10,098 nucleotides of DNA from Acidobacteriota bacterium (GCA_016199665.1 JACQGG010000172.1:1-10098), one strand, 5' to 3'; counted from the stretch's first letter, positions 1 through 7,697 are shown. Numbers and translations are program-made. The notes: generated by a model not told the origin, from the sequence alone.

Positions 1-1878
1 TGGACCCGTACCCTTTCGTCGAAGATCTTGAACGTGGCGCGGTTTGGGTTCAATCGCTCGGTGACTCTGGTGGACCTGGAGAAGCTGGGCGACGTTCCCG
101 ATTCATTATCCTTTATCCCGGGACGGCCATTCGGGCACATGTCAATCACCGGGATTTCTCCCTGCTGCACCGTTGTCAACGATCCCCGCTACTTCCGCAT
201 GAATTCCTTCCAGCCGGCCGACGACTTGAGCATCACCCTGGGCCGCCACTCCCTGAACGCCGGATTCAATCTGGAGCGGTTCCAGTGGAACACGTCCAAC
301 TACAATCGCCTTGCGGGAGATTACGTGTTCGATTCTCTGGCCAGCTTCCTGCAAGGCCGCGTCCAGTCGGTGGAATTCCCGTTGCCCGGCGCAGAACCCA
401 ATCGGGGGATTCGGGCGCTCCTGTTCGGCGCTTACATTCAGGATGATTTCCGGGTCACGCCGCGGTTGACATTGAACCTCGGCTTGCGCTACGAAGTCAC
501 TACCGTTCCCACGGAAGTCAATGGGAAGTTATCTTTCCTGGATAACCCTCTGGACACGACGCTTGAAAAGAAGCAGCCGTTCGAGGGCAATCATCTGAAC
601 TTTGCTCCCCGCTTCGGCTTCGCCTGGGATGTGAGCGGCAATGCAAAGACCTCGATCCGCGGGGGCTGGGGCATTTTCTATGATCAAATTCTTCTGAACC
701 AGTTCCTGAACTTGTTTGACCGGACGCCTCCCTACTGGCAGACCGTGCGGCTGACGTCTGGAGCGCCGTTTCCCCATCCGCTGGACGCGCCCAATCTCCA
801 GGCGCAGGTCACGGCGCAGACGATCGTCCGCGACAACTTCAAGACTCCCTACATGTACCAGTACAACCTGACGGTGCAGCGGGAAATCCTGCCGTCGCTG
901 GTGGCGTCGGTGGGCTACGTGGGTTCGATTGGAAAGCACCTGATCCAGCGATACGACGGCAACACCCCGATCCCAACTCGCTTAGCCGATGGCACGCTGT
1001 TTATCCCTCAAGGCGCCCCGCGCCGCAACCGCGTTTGGCCGGGTATGCAGACGCGCCAACTGAGCGGCTTCTCGACTTACAACTCGCTTCAGATTTCGCT
1101 GAGCCGGCGGTTCTCGCAAGGCTTGCAACTGCAGGGCGTTTACACCCTCGCCCGCTCCATTGACACCAGCAGCGGGTTGTTCAGCGAGGAAGCCGCCAAT
1201 GCGGCCACGGGCGCACAGATTCCCGACAACCTTTATAACGAAAAGGGGCTCTCTAACTTTGATGTCCGGAACAACGCGGTCATCAACTTCAATTATGATT
1301 TGCCCTTTGGGAAGAACCTGTCGGGTGTATCCCAGCAGGTTCTGGAGGGATGGGGAATCGGCGCCATCGCGACTTTGTCGGCTGGAGTTCCGCTCACCGT
1401 TGAAAACTCCGGCAACCGGTCCCGGAACCTTGCCAGCGGAGCGGATTTCGCCGACCGGCCGAATCTGGCTCCCGGAGCCAGCAACAATCCCACCCGCGGG
1501 ACCTCTGCCGGATGCTTTGGACCGAGCGGCATCCCGGTCGGGGCGCGGCTGGGGACCCCGGATCTTTGGTTTGACCCTTGCGCCTTTGTCCCCCAGCCGC
1601 TGGGTACGTTCGGCAATCTGGGACGCAATACGGTCATCGGCCCCGGCATCGCTACGTTTGACTTTCTTCTCAGCAAGCGCTTTCGGATCAGGGAAGGGGA
1701 GGAGTTGTCGTTTCGGGCCGAATTCTTCAACCTCTTTAACCACGTGAACTTGTCGCCCCCGCTGATCACGACCCGCCGCATCTTTGATAACGCGGGAGGG
1801 TTGTCCGGCAGGGGGAACATTACCTCGACGACGACCACTTCGCGCCAGATCCAGTTCGGGCTGAAGTTGACGTTCTGA
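1..1878 (+). CDS. Oar-like TonB-dependent outer-membrane receptor, C-terminal part (5' end outside window)
   Basis: The frame is open from base 1, so the gene is cut by the window edge; the TTG at 28 is not a credible start. About 625 residues remain, all beta-barrel. Visible hallmarks are repeated amphipathic strands with alternating aromatic residues (YIQDDFRVTPRLTLNLGLRYE is typical of Oar-like barrels), the NFAPRFGFAWD segment, the LGTPDLWFDPCAF and FGNLGRN segments, EFFNLFNHVN near the end, and a C-terminal strand ending IQFGLKLTF with the terminal aromatic expected for BAM-dependent insertion. Signal peptide, regulatory-like domain and plug should lie upstream. The protein is clearly paralogous to the receptor at 4017-7199: both share the TVPTEVNGKL block and the same strand order. 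By family it would sit in the outer membrane and use TonB energy for uptake or, as proposed for Oar proteins, secretion; the substrate is unknown. An imperfect hairpin (GGGC/GCCC, 1882-1893) just after the stop has no strong T-tract. Confidence 0.9.
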   Translation, partial: WTRTLSSKILNVARFGFNRSVTLVDLEKLGDVPDSLSFIPGRPFGHMSITGISPCCTVVNDPRYFRMNSFQPADDLSITLGRHSLNAGFNLERFQWNTSNYNRLAGDYVFDSLASFLQGRVQSVEFPLPGAEPNRGIRALLFGAYIQDDFRVTPRLTLNLGLRYEVTTVPTEVNGKLSFLDNPLDTTLEKKQPFEGNHLNFAPRFGFAWDVSGNAKTSIRGGWGIFYDQILLNQFLNLFDRTPPYWQTVRLTSGAPFPHPLDAPNLQAQVTAQTIVRDNFKTPYMYQYNLTVQREILPSLVASVGYVGSIGKHLIQRYDGNTPIPTRLADGTLFIPQGAPRRNRVWPGMQTRQLSGFSTYNSLQISLSRRFSQGLQLQGVYTLARSIDTSSGLFSEEAANAATGAQIPDNLYNEKGLSNFDVRNNAVINFNYDLPFGKNLSGVSQQVLEGWGIGAIATLSAGVPLTVENSGNRSRNLASGADFADRPNLAPGASNNPTRGTSAGCFGPSGIPVGARLGTPDLWFDPCAFVPQPLGTFGNLGRNTVIGPGIATFDFLLSKRFRIREGEELSFRAEFFNLFNHVNLSPPLITTRRIFDNAGGLSGRGNITSTTTTSRQIQFGLKLTF

Positions 1879-1903
1879 TAGGGGCCCGCGCCCTTCTCTG
1901 GAC

Positions 1904-2046
1904 GGGCTGTCGGCGGTCGGCGGTCAGCCGTCAGCTTTCGGCTGCCGTTGCCAAACGCTGAAGGCCGACCGCCTGGGGGCCGATGGCTGCTTACTGACCG
2001 CGCTGATAGCTGACGGCTGAAGGCTGACCGCTGTCCGCCGACGGCC
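1904..2046. repeat. Palindromic GGTCAGCC-type intergenic repeat between convergent genes
   Basis: Almost the whole spacer between the convergent genes is repetitive. The left arm (about 1907-1941) and the reverse complement of the right arm (about 2003-2045) both read GTCGGCGG, then CGGTCAGCC, then GTCAGCT; the right arm carries six extra bases. A shorter unit occurs twice in direct orientation, GCTGAAGGCCGACCGC at 1957-1972 and GCTGAAGGCTGACCGC at 2016-2031 (15 of 16 bases equal). The RNA could fold into a long hairpin from either strand and may end transcription of both converging genes, but there is no T-tract as in an intrinsic terminator. It resembles REP-like dispersed elements; copies elsewhere in the genome cannot be tested here. 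Confidence 0.7.
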
Positions 2047-2058
2047 CATCAACAGCCA

Positions 2059-3699
2059 TCAACGCTTTTCCAGCACGCGCACCATTCTGCTGTTTTTGTA
2101 TTCGGACAGCCAGACGACTCCGGCGTGGTCCAACGCCATCTTGCGAACCTGAGAATCCAGCCCCGGCAGGTTGTATTCAGTGAACTGGCCGTTTCGCGGG
2201 TCAAAACGGACCACCTTGTTGGCGGCAAATTCGTCAAACCAGACTTTGCCCTGGAAATCGACGACGATGTCGTAAGGTCCTGAGTTCAACGTCGGGACGT
2301 CCCATTCGGAGATCTTCCCGGTGTTGCGGTCCAGCAAGGCGATCTTGTTGACGTTGTATTCAGTGAACCAGACGTTGCCCTGTTTGTCCAGCGCCAGGCG
2401 GCGAGGCCCGGCATGGGGCGTCGGGGGCCGGTATTCTTTGATCACGCCCGTGGACGGATCCAAGCGGCCGATCTTGTCCCCTGTGAATTCACAAAACCAG
2501 ACGATGTTCTGGGAGTCTACGGCGATTCCATAGGGACGGGGATTTGCAGTGGGGATCGGAAATTCCTTGAAGCGCTCTGTTTCCGGGTTGAAATTGCCGA
2601 TTCGGCCCCCGCGAATTTCGGTCATGAAGATCGTGCCATCCCGCCCCAGCGCGAGAGTGTGCGGGCTGGAGTCTGCCTGCGGCAGCGGGTAGCGCTTCAT
2701 CTGGCCCGTCTTTGGATCCAGGCGGCCGAGATGGTTGCCGCGGCTTTCGGTCCACCAGATCATCCCGTTCTTGTCGGGAATAATCCCGTGAGGCCGGGTC
2801 ACGGAAGCGGGAATGGGAAATTCCTGAAACTCCGCAGTTCTTGGGTCCAGCCGGCCGATCTTGTCCACATACCGCTCGACGAACCAGATATTGTCCTGCG
2901 CATCCACAGTCAGGTTGTGCGGGATTGCGCCGCGCGTCGGGATGTCAAACTGCGTAAGGACGACGTTGGCGTCGGTGCGGCCGTTGCGGTAGGCGACCGG
3001 TTCCGGCTCGCGGATCTCCTGTTTCGATTCCGGCCCATAGTGCTTGGCCAGGTATCCGGCAAGCCGCTCGGTCTCCTCATCGTTAGCCGCCATCGCCTGC
3101 GCATCCGGGATCTCGCTGTATGCGAACCGACCGGTTACCTCGATTCTGCCCATGTCCAGGATCACCTTCTTCCAGCCGAGTCGATCCAGGTGGTGGCGTA
3201 TGATCGCCTGCGGGCCGTGACAGTTCACGCAGCGATTGATCACTAATTCCCTCGTGCCATCCCGGTCGTCGGGAAGCTGTGGGATCCAATCCGAAGGCGT
3301 GAGGATCGGCTTGTTCGGGTTTCCGGGTAGGCTGAGATTAAGCACGGTTTCCTTGCCGGCTGCGACCTCTGCCGCCGCTTTTATGGATTCTTCATGCCCG
3401 GCAAGTCCCGCCGAGATCTCATATTTGCCGGGGTACAATTCAGGTGCGTGATATTTTCCCTGCTGCGAAAATACCGTGACGGTGGTCGGCCTGTCTTGGT
3501 GACGGATCTTCACCATCACGCCGCTGACTCCCTTGCCGCTTAAGTCGCGCACTACGCCGCTGAGGCTGCCCATCTTCAAAACATCCGCCGCCCGGGCGCC
3601 GCCGCCCGGCGCCAGGACTAGAAGCGCGGCGAAGATCCAGAGCCGGAGCGCAACTCCCTTAATTCCATGAATAGTGAGTTTAATGTTGGGACACCGCAT
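2059..3699 (-). CDS. Secreted regulatory-like domain / cytochrome c / Vgb-type seven-bladed propeller fusion
   Basis: Predicted 546 residues. Residues 1-37 form a signal peptide (basic start, hydrophobic core about 17-30, cleavage after ARA), so the mature protein is periplasmic or extracellular. About 43-124 is a carboxypeptidase-regulatory-like (Ig-type) domain. Residues 157-161 are CVNCH, a covalent c-heme site; the following GW...V..M pattern makes M183 a candidate distal ligand. From about 245 to the end runs a beta-propeller like virginiamycin B lyase (Vgb): seven repeats whose core W/F falls at 272, 315, 358, 401, 444, 487 and 530, exactly 43 apart, with PHxL/PxGI and GRLDP signatures. 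Vgb opens streptogramin B lactones, but propeller homologues with heme are not known to me to do so; a redox or binding role is more likely. The ATG at 3699 is chosen because AGGAGG lies 5 nt upstream; the longer frame to 3852 only translates a dispersed repeat. It lies 317 bp downstream of the receptor at 4017-7199 in the same direction. Confidence 0.88.
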   Translation of the reverse strand: MRCPNIKLTIHGIKGVALRLWIFAALLVLAPGGGARAADVLKMGSLSGVVRDLSGKGVSGVMVKIRHQDRPTTVTVFSQQGKYHAPELYPGKYEISAGLAGHEESIKAAAEVAAGKETVLNLSLPGNPNKPILTPSDWIPQLPDDRDGTRELVINRCVNCHGPQAIIRHHLDRLGWKKVILDMGRIEVTGRFAYSEIPDAQAMAANDEETERLAGYLAKHYGPESKQEIREPEPVAYRNGRTDANVVLTQFDIPTRGAIPHNLTVDAQDNIWFVERYVDKIGRLDPRTAEFQEFPIPASVTRPHGIIPDKNGMIWWTESRGNHLGRLDPKTGQMKRYPLPQADSSPHTLALGRDGTIFMTEIRGGRIGNFNPETERFKEFPIPTANPRPYGIAVDSQNIVWFCEFTGDKIGRLDPSTGVIKEYRPPTPHAGPRRLALDKQGNVWFTEYNVNKIALLDRNTGKISEWDVPTLNSGPYDIVVDFQGKVWFDEFAANKVVRFDPRNGQFTEYNLPGLDSQVRKMALDHAGVVWLSEYKNSRMVRVLEKR

Positions 3700-3704
3700 A
3701 GAAT

Positions 3705-3710
3705 CCTCCT
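3705..3710 (-). promoter_or_regulatory. Shine-Dalgarno of the propeller gene
   Basis: The minus strand reads AGGAGG followed by five bases and ATG at 3699. It is a perfect ribosome-binding site and decides the start against the upstream in-frame ATG at 3852, which has no such site and lies in repeat DNA. Confidence 0.85.
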
Positions 3711-3761
3711 GTGCCACCTGCTGCTGTCTGGTGCAAAGATCACTTTTTTGCAAAGTTTTTA

Positions 3762-3838
3762 CCGCGGAGGACAGGACGCAGAGGCGGCGCAGAGAAAAAA
3801 CCTCCGCGCATTTTCTGCGACCTCTGCGTCTCTGCGTT
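3762..3838. repeat. Dispersed CTCTGCGT-type palindromic intergenic repeat
   Basis: The arm at 3775-3798 (GACGCAGAGGCGGCGCAGAG then AAAA) pairs imperfectly with 3811-3830 (TTTTCTGCGACCTCTGCGTC), leaving a 12-base loop. A second nested pair is CGCGGAGG (3763-3770) with CCTCCGCG (3801-3808). CTCTGCGT is directly repeated at 3822-3829 and 3830-3837. This arrangement matches a widespread intergenic repeat that I recall from acidobacterial and other environmental genomes, where its translation often appears as false N-termini rich in R, L, C and E. It lies in the leader of the propeller gene. Its function is unknown. Confidence 0.65.
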
Positions 3839-4016
3839 GAGGTCGGATCCAATGCCGTTCAGAACCAGATCTTGGCTTGCGGCTACGCCGCGCGAAGACA
3901 TCTGCGGTGGCGGTCAAAGTCATTTTCCACCGGAGGTTGCAGCTAACCCCTGATTGCCGACAGCTGCCTTGGCTCTAAGGAACAATGAAACCTCATCCGC
4001 CAAAACAGAGCGGAAC
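3839..4016. other. Rest of the spacer between receptor and propeller genes; small hairpins only
   Basis: Together with the repeat, this fills the 317-bp gap between the two minus-strand genes. No credible gene is seen. Short inverted repeats are GCGGC-TAC-GCCGC at 3879-3891, CGGTGG/CCACCG at 3905-3932 (16-base loop) and TCCGC/GCGGA at 3996-4014, the last directly after the receptor stop. None has a convincing T-tract on the minus strand, so an intrinsic terminator is not supported. No clear sigma70 promoter was recognised for the propeller gene, so read-through from the receptor gene remains possible. Confidence 0.4.
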
Positions 4017-7000
4017 TCACCAGACGAGCTTCAGACCCACCTGGATATCACGCCCATCGGCGACCGTATTGGTAATCCTGCCGGTGGTGGCAAGCCGCGT
4101 CGTCCTGTTGGTAAAAATCGACAGTTGGCTCGGCAGTCCAAACTGGGCTCGATTGAGGACATTGAAAAGTTCCACTCTGAACTGAAGAGTCAAGTTCTCG
4201 CGAACTTTCGACAAAGCAGTGGTTTTTGTCAGCCCCAAATCCAGATTTGCGTACCCGGGACCCCGCAAGGTGTTTCTTCCCAGATTCCCATAAGTCCGGG
4301 CAGGAGGAACTATAAAAACGCTGGGATCAAAATACTGGACCGGGTTATCCTCGCGAATCGGATTGCTGTTGGCTCCGGGCGCCAGATCCGGGCGAACCAG
4401 GGTAAATCGGGTGATGGTTCCGGTATTGTCAAAATTGCCGAGGTTGACGCCGAAAGGGGTGCCGGAGCTGAGCGACACAATCCCGTTGAGCATCCACCCG
4501 CCCAACAATGTCCTCCCCATTCCGGCCAAGCCTCTTCCCGCTGCCAGTTCATAGACCCAGCTCACGGTAAGACTATGCCGGCTATCGAGCTTGGAAAGCC
4601 CATGCTCGGCCCTGGGATCGTCCGGATTCTGGGAAAACCCCTGCTCGCCGAAATCGGTCAGAGCCGAGGCGGTGGTCCCGTCGTCGGTGGTCTTGGAAAA
4701 CGTATAGGAAGCCCGCGCCTGGAGACCCGCGCTCAGGCGGCGGTCCAGCTTCACCTGCAGACCGCTGTAGAAAGACCCTGTATCGGTCTTTGTGTAAAGG
4801 ATCTCACCCACGTTGGGATTCCTCCTCACGGCGCCGACGGGAATGACCCACCTCCCATTAACGAGCACCGAGACGGGCCGGTTTATCTCAGTCTGATTGA
4901 CAAGGTGGACCCCCCGGCCTCCCAAATACCCCACGGTGAGAACCGTATCGCCTGAAATCTCCCGCGACATGGTCAGATTGAACTTCTGTTCGTAGGAGCT
5001 GTTTGGATTGAACTGATTCGCCTGCCGGGTGCTCAGCAAATTCCCCCGGCCCAAAGCAATCTCACGCGCCGCCGCCTCGTCAACGTAGGGGAACGTTTCG
5101 GGAGCCGGATTTGTAAAATCCGCGAAATTGAAGAAAGGCGGGTTTCGGGCTCCATTGATCCGGTAGTGAGGCGGAATCACAAGGTGAAAGAAGAGCCCGT
5201 AGCCGGCCCGCACGACGGTCTTGCCATCCCCTCTGGGATCCCACGCCAGCCCCATTCGCGGCGCGATATTCTTCAAACTCGGATTCTTCCAAAAGGGATC
5301 GCCGATGGTGACATCTTTGTCCAGCACGACGTTTCGAAGCTGAGCCAGCTTTCCGTTCACTTCCGTAGGCACGGTATTGAATTCCCAACGTACGCCAAGG
5401 TTGAAGGTCAGCTTGGAAGAAGCGCGCCAGTCATCCTGAAGATAAGTTCCGATGTAGTTTTCCCGCCAGCCGCGAATGCCATCACTGCCTGGAAACTGCG
5501 CCTGCGATATCGACTGGGGGATCCCGCGAAGAAACGACTCCAGATTGGCAAAGCTCCAGCTTCCCAGGCGGCTCGTATCGTCGTTGTCCTGCACCCGCTC
5601 AAAATTGAATCCAAACTTAAGCGAATGCGACCCTCGGGTGTAGTAGACATTGTCCGTATACTGGAAAAGATTCTGAACCCCTCCTCTCGGATCCCTCCCG
5701 CCCGAACCCGTGATCCCCGAGCCTGGATTCACAGAACCCAGGTAGAGGGGCAGGCCGCGCCGAAATGTCACCGAGATAGGGTGGGCCGCCACTCCATCGC
5801 CCCGGACCAGGGTACGGTTGTAAGCAAAACGGAGCACATTCAGAAGACGGGCCGAGAAAGTCCGGCTCTCCTCCAGGGTCAGGTACTGAAATCGACTGAC
5901 CTGCTGATCGGTGAGGTTTCCCAAAGCAGACGGGATTATGAGCGCGCCATCGTCAAAATTGTAACGGGCAAAAAACTGGTTCTTATCCGAGAACTCATGG
6001 TCCACCTTGAAAACCCAATAGTCCTCGCTGACATCATTGATACCGGAGCTGAAATACGTTGCAACTCCGATTGGAGCGCCTGCCAGCAAAACCGCCGGAC
6101 CATTGGCGCGCGGATACAGCTCTTCAATAACCGGACGAATGGTGGCGGCCACGCCCACTTCCCTGAGGCCCCCTCCCGCGGCGGGCAAAAAGCCCCGGCG
6201 CGCATTGTCGTCCGGAACGAAGGATGTAAAAGAGAGCCCCTTGGCCTGCCTCAAGCCCTCGTAATTAGTAAAGAAGAAAGTGCGGTTCTTGACGATCGGC
6301 CCGCCCAGGCTCGCTCCGAACTGATGCCTCTTGAACTCCGGCTTGCCGACGGCAAAAAAGTTGCGCGCGTCCAGGTTGTCATTCCTGTGAAATTCAAAAG
6401 CGGTTCCGTGAATCTCGTTGGTGCCGCTCTTGCTGATCATGTTGAAGACCCCGCCCGCGGAGCGACCGTATTCAGCGGAGAAATTGCTCACTTCCACACG
6501 AAATTCGCGAATGGCGTCGACCCCCAGAACGACACCCGCCGCGCTGCCGGGCGCCTGGAAATTCAAGAACGAATTAATATCCGTTCCATCCAGCATGTAG
6601 CCGGTCTGGTCCGGCCGCGAGCCGGCGACCGACACTCGCGTCCCAAACCCCTTGTTGACGTTTTGGTCGGTGTTGCGTACGTTGACCGTTCCCGTTTCCA
6701 GCAGGGACAACTGTGTAAAATCACGGCCATTGAGGGGCAATTCAGTCATCTGCGTCGAGTTGATCACTCCGGAAACCGAAGACACTGTCGTATCAACCAG
6801 CGGAGCTTCACCTCTTACGGTGACCTCTTCGGCAATCTCCCCCAGTTGCAGGCTAAGATCGAGGGTTGCCGCCTGCGCCACGGCCAATTGGATCCCGTCG
6901 TGGACAGCTTTTCTGAACCCCGGCAGCGAGGCGGTCACCCGGTAGTGGCCTGCCGGCAAGCCCGCCACCCGGTATCGACCCTGGTCATCCGAGACGCTCT

Positions 7001-7199
7001 CCTGAGTACGGCCCGTCTCGGGGCTCTCCGCCGTGATACTGACGCCCGGAAGCACGGCCCCTGAGGCATCGTGAACCGTTCCGCTCAGGGTGGCAGTCGT
7101 CTGGCCCTGGCCGCGCGTGAGATTGGCGGTGAAACACAAACCTAAAAGTATCCCGACACAAAGAGGCTTTGTCTTCAGGTGACACAAGACTCGGTTCAT
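4017..7199 (-). CDS. Oar-like TonB-dependent outer-membrane receptor, complete
   Basis: Predicted 1060 residues, the usual size for the family. Residues 1 to about 30 are a signal peptide (hydrophobic core about 12-25). About 34-118 is a carboxypeptidase-regulatory-like domain (LSGTVHDASGAVLPGV start, GRYRVAGLPAGHYRV strand pair). A TonB-box-like EEVTVRGEAPLVDTT is at 124-138, followed by the plug to about 258 (LPLNGRDF, YMLDGTDIN, SAEYGRSAGGVFNMISKSGT). The rest is a large beta-barrel ending IQVGLKLVW, a C-terminal aromatic as needed for outer-membrane assembly. I prefer the ATG at 7199 because GGAGG lies five bases upstream; the in-frame ATG at 7211 overlaps that site. By family it is an energised outer-membrane transporter; the substrate is unknown. 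It follows the rlpA-type gene after 66 bp and precedes the propeller gene, both co-oriented. No frameshift or missing domain is seen. Confidence 0.93.
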   Translation of the reverse strand: MNRVLCHLKTKPLCVGILLGLCFTANLTRGQGQTTATLSGTVHDASGAVLPGVSITAESPETGRTQESVSDDQGRYRVAGLPAGHYRVTASLPGFRKAVHDGIQLAVAQAATLDLSLQLGEIAEEVTVRGEAPLVDTTVSSVSGVINSTQMTELPLNGRDFTQLSLLETGTVNVRNTDQNVNKGFGTRVSVAGSRPDQTGYMLDGTDINSFLNFQAPGSAAGVVLGVDAIREFRVEVSNFSAEYGRSAGGVFNMISKSGTNEIHGTAFEFHRNDNLDARNFFAVGKPEFKRHQFGASLGGPIVKNRTFFFTNYEGLRQAKGLSFTSFVPDDNARRGFLPAAGGGLREVGVAATIRPVIEELYPRANGPAVLLAGAPIGVATYFSSGINDVSEDYWVFKVDHEFSDKNQFFARYNFDDGALIIPSALGNLTDQQVSRFQYLTLEESRTFSARLLNVLRFAYNRTLVRGDGVAAHPISVTFRRGLPLYLGSVNPGSGITGSGGRDPRGGVQNLFQYTDNVYYTRGSHSLKFGFNFERVQDNDDTSRLGSWSFANLESFLRGIPQSISQAQFPGSDGIRGWRENYIGTYLQDDWRASSKLTFNLGVRWEFNTVPTEVNGKLAQLRNVVLDKDVTIGDPFWKNPSLKNIAPRMGLAWDPRGDGKTVVRAGYGLFFHLVIPPHYRINGARNPPFFNFADFTNPAPETFPYVDEAAAREIALGRGNLLSTRQANQFNPNSSYEQKFNLTMSREISGDTVLTVGYLGGRGVHLVNQTEINRPVSVLVNGRWVIPVGAVRRNPNVGEILYTKTDTGSFYSGLQVKLDRRLSAGLQARASYTFSKTTDDGTTASALTDFGEQGFSQNPDDPRAEHGLSKLDSRHSLTVSWVYELAAGRGLAGMGRTLLGGWMLNGIVSLSSGTPFGVNLGNFDNTGTITRFTLVRPDLAPGANSNPIREDNPVQYFDPSVFIVPPARTYGNLGRNTLRGPGYANLDLGLTKTTALSKVRENLTLQFRVELFNVLNRAQFGLPSQLSIFTNRTTRLATTGRITNTVADGRDIQVGLKLVW

Positions 7200-7204
7200 G
7201 GGTT

Positions 7205-7209
7205 CCTCC
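7205..7209 (-). promoter_or_regulatory. Shine-Dalgarno of the complete receptor gene
   Basis: The minus strand reads GGAGG, then AACCC, then ATG at 7199. This fixes the start at 7199, since the other in-frame ATG (7211) would leave the ribosome site inside the coding sequence. Confidence 0.8.
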
Positions 7210-7242
7210 ATTCATCAAGCAAGATAGCGACCGCAACGTGCG

Positions 7243-7262
7243 CCGGTGCAGTTTTTCACCGG
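7243..7262 (-). terminator. Small hairpin after the rlpA-type gene, possible weak terminator
   Basis: CCGGTG (7243-7248) and CACCGG (7257-7262) form a perfect 6-bp stem with an 8-base loop, three bases beyond the rlpA-type stop. On the minus strand no T-run follows the stem, so efficient intrinsic termination is doubtful. It may only attenuate or stabilise the 3' end. Confidence 0.25.
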
Positions 7263-7265
7263 TTC

Positions 7266-7697
7266 TCAGGGGCGAGGTGTGGAAAGAATCTCCAAGATCA
7301 CCGGTACCACTCCGGCGCGAACCATCTCCAGGACCTGAGCGGCCTTATAGGAAAGATCGATAATGCGCCCCCTGCGCAGTGTCTCAATGGGGATGCGGTC
7401 ATTGATCCGGACCACCACTTTCCTGCCGTTGTTCCGGTTTTGCACGCGCACCCGCGTTCCCAGCGGGAGATCGTAGTGCGCCGCGGTCAGTTTGTTCTTA
7501 TCGAACCGCTCTCCGCTGGCCGTGGTCTTCCCATCATAGCCGTCGTTGTGTCCGTAGAAGGAGGCAAGACCGCGTTGCACCCCTCCTGGGGAGACACGCG
7601 AAGGCCGAGGGGGCTGAATCCTCTTCTTTCCGCCGCACGCCCCCGAGAGTAACGCGAGAATCACGATCAGGAGAAAAGATCTCCGCACCGATCTCAT
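7266..7697 (-). CDS. rlpA: RlpA-family (double-psi beta-barrel) lipoprotein
   Basis: Predicted 143 residues. Residues 1-20 are a short basic plus hydrophobic signal ending LLSGA before Cys21, a plausible though not ideal lipobox, so the product is probably a lipid-anchored envelope protein. About 41-138 is the RlpA double-psi barrel: RGLASFYG, then DGKTTASGERFD, LTAAHYDLPLGTRVRVQN, NGRKVVVRINDR, and GRIIDLSYKAAQVL. RlpA proteins with activity are septal lytic transglycosylases that cut denuded glycan strands; the conserved Glu (GERFD), His (AAH) and Asp (IND) are present. There is no SPOR domain, so targeting to the septum by denuded glycan is not evident. The usual NDRGPF is replaced by NDRIPIETLRRG. 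The ATG at 7697 is chosen because it gives the signal peptide; the frame extends to 7796, but that adds a non-signal N-terminus without a ribosome site. It lies 104 bp downstream of the M24 gene. Confidence 0.85.
   Translation of the reverse strand: MRSVRRSFLLIVILALLSGACGGKKRIQPPRPSRVSPGGVQRGLASFYGHNDGYDGKTTASGERFDKNKLTAAHYDLPLGTRVRVQNRNNGRKVVVRINDRIPIETLRRGRIIDLSYKAAQVLEMVRAGVVPVILEILSTPRP

Noticed and set aside
982..1743. Minus-strand open frame of 253 codons opposite the partial receptor
   Set aside because: The plus-strand barrel is unmistakable, and the antisense product is rich in R, G and A without recognisable motifs.
2413..3246. Plus-strand open frame of 277 codons opposite the propeller gene
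   Set aside because: It is a shadow of a gene with seven clear repeats, a heme motif and a good ribosome site.
2059..3699. Reading the propeller protein as a streptogramin-resistance enzyme
   Set aside because: Only the propeller resembles Vgb. The heme and regulatory-like domains and the envelope location speak against a dedicated antibiotic lyase, so resistance is not claimed.
3775..3830. Possible CRISPR-like or tandem array in the CTCTGCGT region
   Set aside because: There are only two short direct units and nested palindromes, with no regular spacers and no cas genes nearby.
3700..3852. 51-codon N-terminal extension of the propeller gene
   Set aside because: It translates the CTCTGCGT repeat; the ATG at 3699 has a perfect Shine-Dalgarno and a signal peptide follows.
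3954..4955. Plus-strand open frame of 333 codons opposite the end of the complete receptor
   Set aside because: No ribosome site, no domain-like sequence, and it is antisense to conserved barrel strands.
5166..7064. Very long plus-strand open frame (632 codons) opposite the complete receptor gene
   Set aside because: It is antisense to a receptor with full family motifs, its translation shows no domain or signal pattern, and long shadow frames are expected opposite GC-rich genes.
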